Origin: Bin87 sp965220505
Lineage (GTDB): Bacteria; Chloroflexota; Dehalococcoidia; Lucifugimonadales; UBA3495
DNA length: 64,000 nucleotides
Direction of reading: 5' to 3'
Assembly (NCBI GenBank): GCA_965220505.1
Contig: CBDCQE010000003.1
Location: 186,001-250,000 of the forward strand
The notes below the pieces were generated by a model, which worked only from the letters and a program-made list of their open reading frames with translations, was not told the origin of the DNA and made no database searches. This document shows, piece by piece, positions 57,591 to 64,000 of the stretch. The translations under genes and the position numbers were made by a program. Within the stretch, counting starts at the first letter, position 1; each line of letters opens with the position of its first letter.

Positions 57591-58547
57591 TCAACCCATG
57601 CTGAGTGTGCCCACGCCACCTACAATCATCACTATGGACGCAGCTTTTACCGACAGCACGCGGGGGCTCAGCGACTCGTCCAGGAACTGCCAGCGCATGC
57701 GGGATAGGAGTGTGGAGGCGATGAACACGAACAGCGGTCGGGTCGCCAGGACCGCCGCCACCAGGGAGGCGGGGCCCAGGCTGTACGCGTAGACTCCCAG
57801 CAGGATGGATACCGCCGGCATCAGCGACTCGCCGAACAGGAGCATTGCCAGGACGCCCGGCTGTTTCACTGCGGACCACAGGCGGGGACCGCCGCTCAAC
57901 CCGACGCAGAAGAACACCGCGCCCACCGTGGCCTGCTGGATCCCGAATACCGTCAGCACGGGAAGCTCAGCGTTCAGCGCGGCCTTGGCCACTACGAAGC
58001 TGGAGGCGGCGCACATCGCGCTGAGGATCAGCAGCGCCGGTCCGTAGACTGTGCCGCGGTCGCGCAGGTCGAAAATTGCGGTACTCGGAATCGCCAATCC
58101 CGCCCCGATCCGCCCGAAGGGCCGTTCCTGGAACAGCCGCACCGAGATGAGCACGGCACCCGCCACCACCAGGGCGATGCCGAACCATTGGGCGGGCGAT
58201 ATGTGCTCACCCAGGAACATCAGGGCCAGAATGGCGACGAAAATCGGATTAGTCTGGGAAATGGCGACGGCTCGCGAGGCCTCCATGAGACGGAGGCCGC
58301 GGAACAGGAGGACCACGGAGCAACCCATGAACAGGCCAGCTACCGCGGGAGTCATCGCCACCTGCCAGGTAGTGCCGGCCGGAACCCCCACAATCGCAGC
58401 CACGATGGTGCCGTAGATCAGTCCGGTGGCCCCGCACCACAGGCACAGGGGCGGCACGCCGTTCAGGTGGAACGACAGCAGGCGCTTGTCGCAGACGCTG
58501 ACGAAGCAAAATGCCAGGGCTGAGCCCAGCGCGAGCAGCGGCCACAT
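57591..58547 (-). CDS. EamA/DMT family transporter
   Basis: 318 residues with about ten transmembrane helices in two EamA repeats (about 1-135 and 165-315). The repeats show SRAVAISQTNPIFVAILALM and, in the second half, GPASLVAAVLATRPLFVFIA at equivalent positions. The family exports or imports amino acids, nucleotides or other metabolites across the inner membrane; the substrate is not inferable. It is preceded by no operon partner and followed by the Lrp/AsnC regulator gene on the same strand, which is suggestive of a regulator-exporter pair. Confidence 0.88.
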   Translation of the reverse strand: MWPLLALGSALAFCFVSVCDKRLLSFHLNGVPPLCLWCGATGLIYGTIVAAIVGVPAGTTWQVAMTPAVAGLFMGCSVVLLFRGLRLMEASRAVAISQTNPIFVAILALMFLGEHISPAQWFGIALVVAGAVLISVRLFQERPFGRIGAGLAIPSTAIFDLRDRGTVYGPALLILSAMCAASSFVVAKAALNAELPVLTVFGIQQATVGAVFFCVGLSGGPRLWSAVKQPGVLAMLLFGESLMPAVSILLGVYAYSLGPASLVAAVLATRPLFVFIASTLLSRMRWQFLDESLSPRVLSVKAASIVMIVGGVGTLSMG

Positions 58548-58691
58548 TACTCTAGGATAGCCTCGCGATTGGTTTCTGCGCTGCCGTGTCGAGCAAATTG
58601 ACGCGAGACCGTCGCCGTCGCGAACGCCGAGCGTCCGTCTCGTTGGCCGCCGAACACCCGTGGCCGGTCTATGCGGGACAAAGCGACAGGT

Positions 58692-59069
58692 TCAGACGCG
58701 GCAGTGGCCGTCGCATCGGCCCAGCCAGTTGCTGATGCGCATCCGGTTGCGCGCGAAGCCACGATAGAAGAGATCAAAGGCGGGGCGGGCCGGCCACCAT
58801 TGGGTCCAACCCAGCATCCAGCCCAGGCCGGCCCGGCGGTAACCCTCGCGGAGGCTTTCCATGCCCACCGTGATGCTGCCGTCCGGTTTGATGCCGTACA
58901 TGGCGGACTGGACCTGATCGGCGTCCAGTCCCCATGTTGCGGCGTCGAAATCCCCGGCGGAGATGTCCACGGGCTCGATGGCGTCGGGTCGGCGGCGGTA
59001 CAGGTTCATCACCTCACGGCTGCACATGGGGCATGACCCGTCGTATAGCATACGGAAACGATCACTCAT
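58692..59069 (-). CDS. DCC-family thiol-disulfide oxidoreductase (DUF393)
   Basis: The start at 59069 (MSDRFRMLYDGSCPMCSREV) gives 125 residues. The DxxCxxC motif DGSCPMC sits at the expected N-terminal place. The later stretch GMESLREGYRRAGLGWMLGW and the Arg/Asn-rich end (YRGFARNRMRISNWLGR) follow the family. Two additional Cys near the end (GRCDGHC) are frequent in such proteins. A thioredoxin-like fold and a disulfide-exchange role are inferred from the family; the partner is unknown. It is 41 bp downstream of the PEP-mutase-like gene. Confidence 0.88.
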   Translation of the reverse strand: MSDRFRMLYDGSCPMCSREVMNLYRRRPDAIEPVDISAGDFDAATWGLDADQVQSAMYGIKPDGSITVGMESLREGYRRAGLGWMLGWTQWWPARPAFDLFYRGFARNRMRISNWLGRCDGHCRV

Positions 59070-59109
59070 CGCCGGCATCCCCGCTGAGGCTTTGGGTTGC
59101 CCGGGTGGG

Positions 59110-60036
59110 TCAGTCGTCAGCCGGCGTGAGCACGGCAGCGTCGGCAGCTATCTGCGCGGCCTGCGCGGCGGCCAGGCTGGCCACGTCAGTGCCCACGTCC
59201 TGCACGCCGTACTTCTTTTCCAGCTCGTAAATGGCATCCAGGCCAAGTACGGAAGCGACGTCCCAGCGGGTGCCGTAGCGGTCCGGGTTCACCTTGCCGT
59301 CGCTCATGAGCTCTTCGTACGCGGCTCGCACCTGCTTGTAAATGAGCCAGATGGTGCTGCCGCAGATCATGATCTTGTAACCCAGTTCGTCCATGGTCTG
59401 CGTCGTGGCCAAGTCGCCGTTGTACATGCGCGGCACGTCGGCCAGGTCGGCGGCGTAGCGCTGGATGTCGTCCTGGGACTTGATGCCGTCGACGAAGACC
59501 AGGTCGGCCCCGGCCTCGACGTAGGCGCGGCACCGGCTGACGGTATCCTCCCAGCCGGTGACGGCGTACGCGTCGCAGCGGGCGATGATGACGAAATCGG
59601 GGTCGGTTCGGGCGTCCAGCGCGGCATGGATCTTCTGGACGTGTTCCTCCACCGGGACGACCTGCTTCCCGGCGAAGAAGCCGCACTTCTTGGGGAACAC
59701 CTGATCCTCCAGGTGTATCGCGGCCACGCCGGCGGACTCGTACTCGCGAACGGTGCGGTGCACGTTGAGCGGGTTGCCGTAGCCGGTGTCGGCGTCGCAG
59801 ATCACCGGGATGTTGATGGCGTCCGCGATATACTTGGCGTTGGCGACCATTTCAGTCATGGTCAGCAGGCCAACGTCGGGGAAGCCTCGTTCGGCGGCAG
59901 TGCCGGCCCCGGTCATGTACACGGCCTGGTGTCCGACGTCTTCGGCGATGCGGGCGTGCAGGGCATTGAGCACGAAGGGGGCGACGACCATCCGGTCGGA
60001 TGCGAGCATCTGGCGCAGCTTGGCAGTGGCTTTCAT
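59110..60036 (-). CDS. Isocitrate lyase / PEP mutase superfamily enzyme
   Basis: The start at 60036 (MKATAKLRQMLASDRMVVAP) gives 308 residues, normal for the small barrel enzymes. Landmarks are YMTGAGTAAERGFPDVGLLT, VICDADTGYGNPLNVHRTVR and IHLEDQVFPKKCGFFAGKQV, with the KKCG loop characteristic of lyases (2-methylisocitrate lyase, oxaloacetate or carboxyphosphonoenolpyruvate types). The Asp pair in DADTGYG and the Glu of HLEDQ bind Mg. The exact reaction is undecided between a C-C lyase and a decarboxylase. It precedes the DCC-family gene and follows the GxxExxY cassette. Confidence 0.9.
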   Translation of the reverse strand: MKATAKLRQMLASDRMVVAPFVLNALHARIAEDVGHQAVYMTGAGTAAERGFPDVGLLTMTEMVANAKYIADAINIPVICDADTGYGNPLNVHRTVREYESAGVAAIHLEDQVFPKKCGFFAGKQVVPVEEHVQKIHAALDARTDPDFVIIARCDAYAVTGWEDTVSRCRAYVEAGADLVFVDGIKSQDDIQRYAADLADVPRMYNGDLATTQTMDELGYKIMICGSTIWLIYKQVRAAYEELMSDGKVNPDRYGTRWDVASVLGLDAIYELEKKYGVQDVGTDVASLAAAQAAQIAADAAVLTPADD

Positions 60037-60061
60037 AGTTGCAAAACCTCCACGGTCTAAA

Positions 60062-60514
60062 TTTACATGGATGTACAAGATGAACGGGATTAGGATTTGA
60101 GGGCAGGATAGTCACTTCTGCGGGTAAAGCGGCGATATTGGAGTTTAGGATTGCCAAAGTTGATCAACAATCCCACGGGAATGCCAGTGGCGTTGAGGTA
60201 GTTGATTATCTGCGCTTCGTTTTGTGGCGTCAGTGCTGGCACTGCTTTGAGTTCGACAATCACACTCTCACCAACCAGCAAGTCTGCGTAAAAGTCTCCG
60301 ACTGGCCGGCCGCGGAAACACACGCTGATAGGCACCTGCGCTTGAACTCTAACGCCGGCATCCGACAGGGCAACAATCATAGCCTTCTCGTACACCGATT
60401 CCAGGAAACCGGCGCCGAGCTCATTGCTAACGGCAAAAGCACACCCGATTATCTTCCTGGTCAAATCCGAATGTATCATCGTTCCATCCTGTTTATCCTG
60501 TCCATCCATGTAAA
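60062..60514 (-). mobile_element. GxxExxY cassette bounded by 29-nt inverted repeats
   Basis: Left end 60062-60090 (tttacatggatgtacaagat then gaacgggat) matches the reverse complement of 60486-60514 at 25 of 29 positions. The GxxExxY gene fills the interior, its stop codon starting on the last base of the left repeat. There is no transposase. The arrangement suggests a small mobilised gene cassette (non-autonomous). Confidence 0.65.
60090..60479 (-). CDS. GxxExxY family protein (PD-(D/E)XK fold)
   Basis: The start at 60479 (MIHSDLTRKIIGCAFAVSNE) gives 129 residues. The family motif is GAGFLESVYEKAMIVAL, and GDFYADLLVGESVIVELKAV shows the Asp...Glu-x-Lys nuclease-fold residues. The YLNATGIPVGLLINFGNPKL tail is also typical. 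The family is often found near mobile DNA and is of unknown biochemical role. Here it is flanked by inverted repeats, consistent with a transferred cassette. Confidence 0.88.
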   Translation of the reverse strand: MIHSDLTRKIIGCAFAVSNELGAGFLESVYEKAMIVALSDAGVRVQAQVPISVCFRGRPVGDFYADLLVGESVIVELKAVPALTPQNEAQIINYLNATGIPVGLLINFGNPKLQYRRFTRRSDYPALKS

Positions 60515-60527
60515 AATTCATATCCGG

Positions 60528-61229
60528 TCAGAAGATACGGTCGGTTTCTTCCACCAGCGGGGGCAGGAGGGCTTCCATCCAGGGAACCATGTCGCGGAGG
60601 ACTTCCACCGGGATTTCGTGGCCCATGTTGTACTCGTTATAGGACAGGTTGTAGTGCTCCGCGTCGAGAAATTCCCGGGTCCGGCGCGCGCTGTCCATCG
60701 AAACCATCTGGTCATGCAGGCCGTGGGCGACGAAAACCGGCTGTTTGCGGTGGTCTGGCAAGCGCGGTCGCAGGATCTCGGGGTCCGGCAGGGATGCGCT
60801 GAGGGCGACCAGCGCAACGAACTTGTCCGGCCGCTCCAGGCCCATGCGGTAGGTCATGCCGCCGCCCTGGGAGAAGCCCAACAGCACGGCCCGGTCTTCC
60901 TGCGCCCGAAACTCTTTCAGCACCTCTGAAAAGAAGGCATCCAGGAGCGACTCCGCCTGGTCGAAATGCTCCTCGGTCGCCTGGCCCCGGGGCGGATGCC
61001 AGCCGTAGCCGATCATACCGGGGGCCAGTTCAAAGGGGATCGGCGCGTTGGGGCATACGTACACGTAGCCCTTGCGGTTGATGGACGGGGCGAGGCCGGC
61101 GAGGTCCTGCATGTTGGCGCCAAAACCGTGCAGCATGACCACCACTGGGTAGTCGGCGTCGTAATCGTCAGGAAAGATGACGAGATAGTGGAGGCCGTCG
61201 TCGGCTACCCTGCGCTGTTCGGCGTGCAT
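60528..61229 (-). CDS. Alpha/beta hydrolase, YpfH/carboxylesterase type
   Basis: 233 residues of the phospholipase/carboxylesterase type. The oxyanion loop is VVVMLHGFGANMQDL, the nucleophile elbow VLLGFSQGGGMTYRMGLERP, the acid lies in VFVAHGLHDQMVSM, and the His is in YNMGHEIPVEVLRDM. Length, order and absence of a signal peptide fit cytoplasmic esterases. The natural ester is unknown. It starts just left of a 117-bp gap and ends 14 bp from the right inverted repeat of the GxxExxY cassette. Confidence 0.92.
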   Translation of the reverse strand: MHAEQRRVADDGLHYLVIFPDDYDADYPVVVMLHGFGANMQDLAGLAPSINRKGYVYVCPNAPIPFELAPGMIGYGWHPPRGQATEEHFDQAESLLDAFFSEVLKEFRAQEDRAVLLGFSQGGGMTYRMGLERPDKFVALVALSASLPDPEILRPRLPDHRKQPVFVAHGLHDQMVSMDSARRTREFLDAEHYNLSYNEYNMGHEIPVEVLRDMVPWMEALLPPLVEETDRIF

Positions 61230-61346
61230 CAGTCAGGCTCCTTTGTGTCGATACGCGACGGGGGAATAGCCCAATCGTAACATATCGGAGCCCAGGGACC
61301 CTTTGGGGAAGCAGGCGCCGGGCACGCCGGCGGCGGGTCAGCGCCG

Positions 61347-61547
61347 TCAACAGCCGGGTTGGCCGGGGTTTCCGCAGCAAATGCGCCGGGAGGCTATCTT
61401 GCGCCGCACGTTGGCAGCCGCCAGGGCCAACACCTGACGCCACGGCAGGCCGGCGCCGCGCAGGTTCGTGAACGCTGATCCCGGGCCATCCGGACGATTA
61501 GGCTCGTGGCGGTGTGGATGACCGTGTTCGGGTTCCTGGTCTGCCAT
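61347..61547 (-). CDS. Small His- and Cys-rich hypothetical protein
   Basis: 66 residues: a His-rich start (MADQEPEHGHPHRHEPNRPD), a middle helix-like part (WRQVLALAAANVRRKIASRR) and a C-terminal ICCGNPGQPGC. The His cluster and Cys-Cys...Cys end suggest metal binding. It begins 22 bp after the stop of the queuosine-precursor-type transporter on the same strand, so it may be co-transcribed. The ribosome-binding site is weak (cggaaa), so coding status is uncertain. I recognise no named family. Confidence 0.45.
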   Translation of the reverse strand: MADQEPEHGHPHRHEPNRPDGPGSAFTNLRGAGLPWRQVLALAAANVRRKIASRRICCGNPGQPGC

Positions 61548-61568
61548 GGGCGGTTTCCGATGCGGCGT

Positions 61569-62324
61569 TCAGGCCCGGGTGACGGCGGCGTTAGTGTCGC
61601 CGCTGCCGAACACGCCGAAGGGGTTGAGAGAACGCGGCGCATCATAGACGTCCATCCGCTCGGTGCGTTTCAGCCAGCCAACCACGGCGTAGGTGATCGG
61701 GGTGGCGGCGACCTCGTACAGCGACTTGGCGATCCAGGCGCATACGGCGGCGTTGAACACCGGCAGCCACGAGCCGTCCGGGCCAACCCACAAGCCCGAA
61801 ACTCCGAAGGCGATAGTGAAGAACAGGATGGAGTCGATGCCCTGTCCGACCACGGTGGAAGATATGGTGCGGAGCCACAGGAAGCGCCCCCGGGTGCGGT
61901 TCTTGAGCAGCACCATGACGACGGCGTTGGAAAACTCGCCCACGATGTAAGCAACGAAGGAACCGAGCATGATCCACCCGGTTGCCCCCAGAATGGTCTC
62001 GTATTCCGCCTGGTTTTCCCAGAAGACCGCGCCGGGAATCATGCCTCCAACCCAGAAGAGGAGCACCATCAACAGGTTGCACACGAAGCCCAGCCAGATG
62101 ACGCCACGAGCCACGCGGAACCCGTACACCTCGGTTAGGATGTCGCTGATTATGTAGCCAATGGGGAAGCAGACGATGGCTGCCGACACCACGAACAGGT
62201 CGCTGCCGATAAAGTTGAACGGCAGGGTGAACAGAGACACCGGCTTGATGGCGATGATGTTGCTGACCAACAGCACCGTCACCGCCAACGCCGCGATGAT
62301 GACCAGTTTCCCGGAGAATTGCAA
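61569..62324 (-). CDS. VUT/YhhQ-family queuosine-precursor transporter
   Basis: I prefer a TTG start at 62324 preceded by gagagga, giving 251 residues; an ATG at 62417 would overlap the glnA end by 64 bp. Six or more transmembrane helices are present. Family blocks are VVSAAIVCFPIGYIISDILT, EVYGFRVARGVIWLGF, GWIMLGSFVAYIVGEFSNAV and LRTISSTVVGQGIDSILFFT. Members take up preQ0/preQ1 for queuosine in tRNA. No queuosine-synthesis gene is in the window. It lies 29 bp after glnA, probably in one transcript with it and the small His/Cys-rich gene. Confidence 0.87.
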   Translation of the reverse strand: MQFSGKLVIIAALAVTVLLVSNIIAIKPVSLFTLPFNFIGSDLFVVSAAIVCFPIGYIISDILTEVYGFRVARGVIWLGFVCNLLMVLLFWVGGMIPGAVFWENQAEYETILGATGWIMLGSFVAYIVGEFSNAVVMVLLKNRTRGRFLWLRTISSTVVGQGIDSILFFTIAFGVSGLWVGPDGSWLPVFNAAVCAWIAKSLYEVAATPITYAVVGWLKRTERMDVYDAPRSLNPFGVFGSGDTNAAVTRA

Positions 62325-62353
62325 AAGTGTCCTCTCTGGCAGGGGAGCCGGGC

Positions 62354-63694
62354 CTACAGCAGCGGCAGGTAGCGTGAGATCTCGTAATCGGTGACGGTAG
62401 AGCGGTATTGTTCCCACTCCTGTTTCTTGTTGCGTATCAGGGTTTCGAAGACGAAATCACCCAGTGTCTTGCGCAGCAGGTCGCTGTCTTCAGCCAGCGC
62501 GATGGCCTCGCCCATGCTGGTGGGCAGCCGCCCGATGCCGCGGGCAGTACGCTCCTCGGCGGACATGGAAGCCACGTTGCCGGTGATGGGAGACGGCAGC
62601 GGGTATTCTTCCTCGATACCCTTCATGCCGGCGGCCAGCAGCGCGCTGAACGCCAGGTACGGGTTGCAGGCCGGGTCCGGGGCGCGGTACTCCACACGCA
62701 GGGAGGTCTCGTAGCCGGCCTTGTACGAGGGCACCCGTATGAGGTCCAGGCGGTTGGACATGGTCCAGGACACGTGCACCGGAGCCTCGTATCCGGGCAC
62801 CAGGCGCTTGTAGGAGTTCACCCACTGGTTGGTCACCAGGGTGATCTCGGAGGCATGGCGCAGGAGGCCCGCGATGAACCGCTTGCCGATGACGGACAGG
62901 TGCAGGTCGTCGTCCGGGTCGTAGAAGGCGTTGTTGTTGCCGCGGAACAGCGACTGGTGGGTGTGCATCCCGCTGCCGTTGGCCGTGGAAAACGGCTTGG
63001 GCATGAACGAGGCGTAGACCCCCTGTTGCTGGGCCAGTTCCTTGATGACCATGCGGGCGGTCATGACGTTGTCGGCCATGGTCAGAGCATCGGTGTACTG
63101 GAGGTCGATTTCATGCTGGCTGGGCGCGCCCTCGTGGTGGGAGTATTTTACGGGGATACCCATTTCGGCCAGGTTGAGCACGGTGTCCCGCCGCAGGTCG
63201 GAAGCGGGGTTGCTGGAGAGTTGGTCGTAATACCCGTAGGTGTCCAGGGGTTCCGGCGTTTCGGCGTCCCGCAGGTAGAAATATTCCAGCTCGGGCCCCA
63301 CGTAGTAGATGTAGCCTAGGCTGGCCAGACGCTCCAGATTGCGCTTCAGCACGTGGCGCGGATCTCCGATGAACGGCTCCCCCCTGGGGGTGCGGACGTC
63401 GCAGAAAATGCGGGCCACGGCGTTGCGCCGGGGGCGCCAGGGCAGGAGCGTGAAGGTGGTCGGGTCCGGGAAGGCGCGCATATCGCTTTCCGTGTCGGTG
63501 CTATAGCCCTCGATGGCCGCGCCGTCGAAGCCGACGCCCAGCTCCAGGGCATCCTCCAGGTCATCCACGGTGATGGCGAATCCCTTGAGGTTTCCCAGGA
63601 TGTCGGTGAACCACAGGCGGATGAACTTGACGTCGAAGTCGCGGGCGCTGCGGAGCACGTACTCGCGCTCGGCGGCGTGGTGGTCAGTCAGCAC
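62354..63694 (-). CDS. glnA: Glutamine synthetase, type I
   Basis: 446 residues; makes glutamine from glutamate, ammonia and ATP. Blocks are DILGNLKGFAITVDDLEDAL, GVGFDGAAIEGYSTDTESDM, YYVGPELEYFYLRD, HHEGAPSQHEIDLQYTDALT, NGSGMHTHQSLFRG, KRLVPGYEAPVHVSWTMSNR and RVEYRAPDPACNPYLAFSAL. The length is that of the short GSI-alpha type, without the longer GSI-beta C-terminal region and adenylylation tyrosine loop (NLYDLP). It starts at 63694, after AGGAG-like sequence. It heads a leftward group with the VUT transporter. Confidence 0.95.
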   Translation of the reverse strand: MLTDHHAAEREYVLRSARDFDVKFIRLWFTDILGNLKGFAITVDDLEDALELGVGFDGAAIEGYSTDTESDMRAFPDPTTFTLLPWRPRRNAVARIFCDVRTPRGEPFIGDPRHVLKRNLERLASLGYIYYVGPELEYFYLRDAETPEPLDTYGYYDQLSSNPASDLRRDTVLNLAEMGIPVKYSHHEGAPSQHEIDLQYTDALTMADNVMTARMVIKELAQQQGVYASFMPKPFSTANGSGMHTHQSLFRGNNNAFYDPDDDLHLSVIGKRFIAGLLRHASEITLVTNQWVNSYKRLVPGYEAPVHVSWTMSNRLDLIRVPSYKAGYETSLRVEYRAPDPACNPYLAFSALLAAGMKGIEEEYPLPSPITGNVASMSAEERTARGIGRLPTSMGEAIALAEDSDLLRKTLGDFVFETLIRNKKQEWEQYRSTVTDYEISRYLPLL

Positions 63695-63712
63695 GGGACA
63701 TCTCCTGATGCT

Positions 63713-63973
63713 TTAGTTTCTAAAACGGGGCGGGATGTTGCCGTCCAAGGCGGAAAGGAACTCTGAATCGGTTACGCCAGATTTACGGATCATATCCGTT
63801 ACCGTGCCCAGCGGGATAATGCCCCGGTGCCTTGGGATAAAAACCGTCAATCCTAATCCTTCATGGCTCAACTTATTGTGAGGCCCTCGACCACTGCCAT
63901 CGTGCCTAAATCCCAGCCGCAGGTACGCTGCTCGCACTTCACGCTCTCGCAGGTTACGAAAATACGGTGGCAT
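63713..63973 (-). CDS. HicA-type mRNA interferase toxin
   Basis: 86 residues with the HicA/YcfA double-stranded-RNA-binding fold. LGFRHDGSGRGPHNKLSHEG holds the His corresponding to the catalytic His of the GSHH motif, and HRGIIPLGTVTDMIRKSGVT then DSEFLSAL is the typical end. It differs from canonical members in having GPHN for GSHH. The HicB antitoxin is not seen within the window: only 27 bp remain on the upstream side, and none lies downstream. Whether a HicB gene is just outside cannot be decided. It lies 19 bp before glnA on the same strand. Confidence 0.8.
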   Translation of the reverse strand: MPPYFRNLREREVRAAYLRLGFRHDGSGRGPHNKLSHEGLGLTVFIPRHRGIIPLGTVTDMIRKSGVTDSEFLSALDGNIPPRFRN

Positions 63974-64000
63974 CAGATAACCGGAAAAACTACGCCTTCA

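Noticed and set aside
57359..57619. A leftward 86-residue open frame upstream of the Lrp gene
   Set aside because: It is AT-rich promoter-like sequence, overlaps two genes' ends and has no family match.

Overview
The window is one contiguous piece of a GC-rich bacterial chromosome. The best guess for the host is a Chloroflexota bacterium of the Dehalococcoidia/SAR202 type. That rests on the DUF2298 (YYY) membrane protein, the mix of CaiB/BaiF CoA-transferase, SDR, amidase, aldo/keto reductase and PEP-mutase-like genes, the solitary DUF1501 proteins and the dense small palindromic repeats. No rRNA or marker tree was available, so this is an inference.

Layout. 1-6.9 kb: housekeeping (ftsY, lepB, Rieske ferredoxin, M20 peptidase). 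6.9-9.9 kb: a tight leftward operon of three small retropepsin-like proteins, a SWIM zinc-finger protein and a NYN nuclease-like protein. 9.9-21 kb: DUF1501, Uma2, pth, a secreted metallopeptidase, a CHC2-finger protein, nudC, a GmrSD-like DUF262 gene, an SBP56-like gene and a membrane protein. 21-33 kb: acyl-CoA and small-molecule catabolism genes (enoyl-CoA hydratase, CoA-transferase, SDRs, AKR, amidase, cupin, hydrolase, PPOX), interrupted at 24.8-26.7 kb by an AT-richer retron. 33-43.7 kb: a segment bounded by a 22-bp direct repeat of the tRNA-Phe 3' end. It holds an NHL protein, DUF1501, DUF1800, a dead IS1380-like transposase, a 1,547-residue secreted propeller/cadherin-like protein and a helicase fragment. 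43.7-50.5 kb: tRNA-Phe, Uma2, a DUF5678-like/retropepsin pair, a GLUG/Calx-beta/LRR surface protein flanked by two copies of a roughly 110-bp palindromic element, and the S1 protein gene. 50.5-64 kb: polX, aconitase, two iron-sulfur proteins, an Lrp regulator, a transporter, a PEP-mutase-like enzyme, a GxxExxY cassette, a hydrolase, a queuosine-precursor-type transporter, glnA and hicA.

The most exciting system is the retron at 24831-26661. The reverse transcriptase carries both retron hallmarks (NAxxH and VTG) and the YADD active site, and it is fused to a C-terminal PD-(D/E)XK nuclease-like domain. Directly upstream is a perfect TATAAT box followed by a 163-nt stretch closed by a 17-bp interrupted stem (24845-24863 with 24989-25007), as expected for the a1/a2 stem of an msr-msd RNA. 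RNA, polymerase and probable effector would therefore lie in one compact single-gene cassette.

Other layers of interest are the tRNA-Phe-bounded island, the retropepsin/SWIM/NYN operon, and several families of small palindromic elements. One of these brackets the GLUG gene, another brackets the GxxExxY gene, and a 15-bp micro-palindrome has inserted into the dead transposase.
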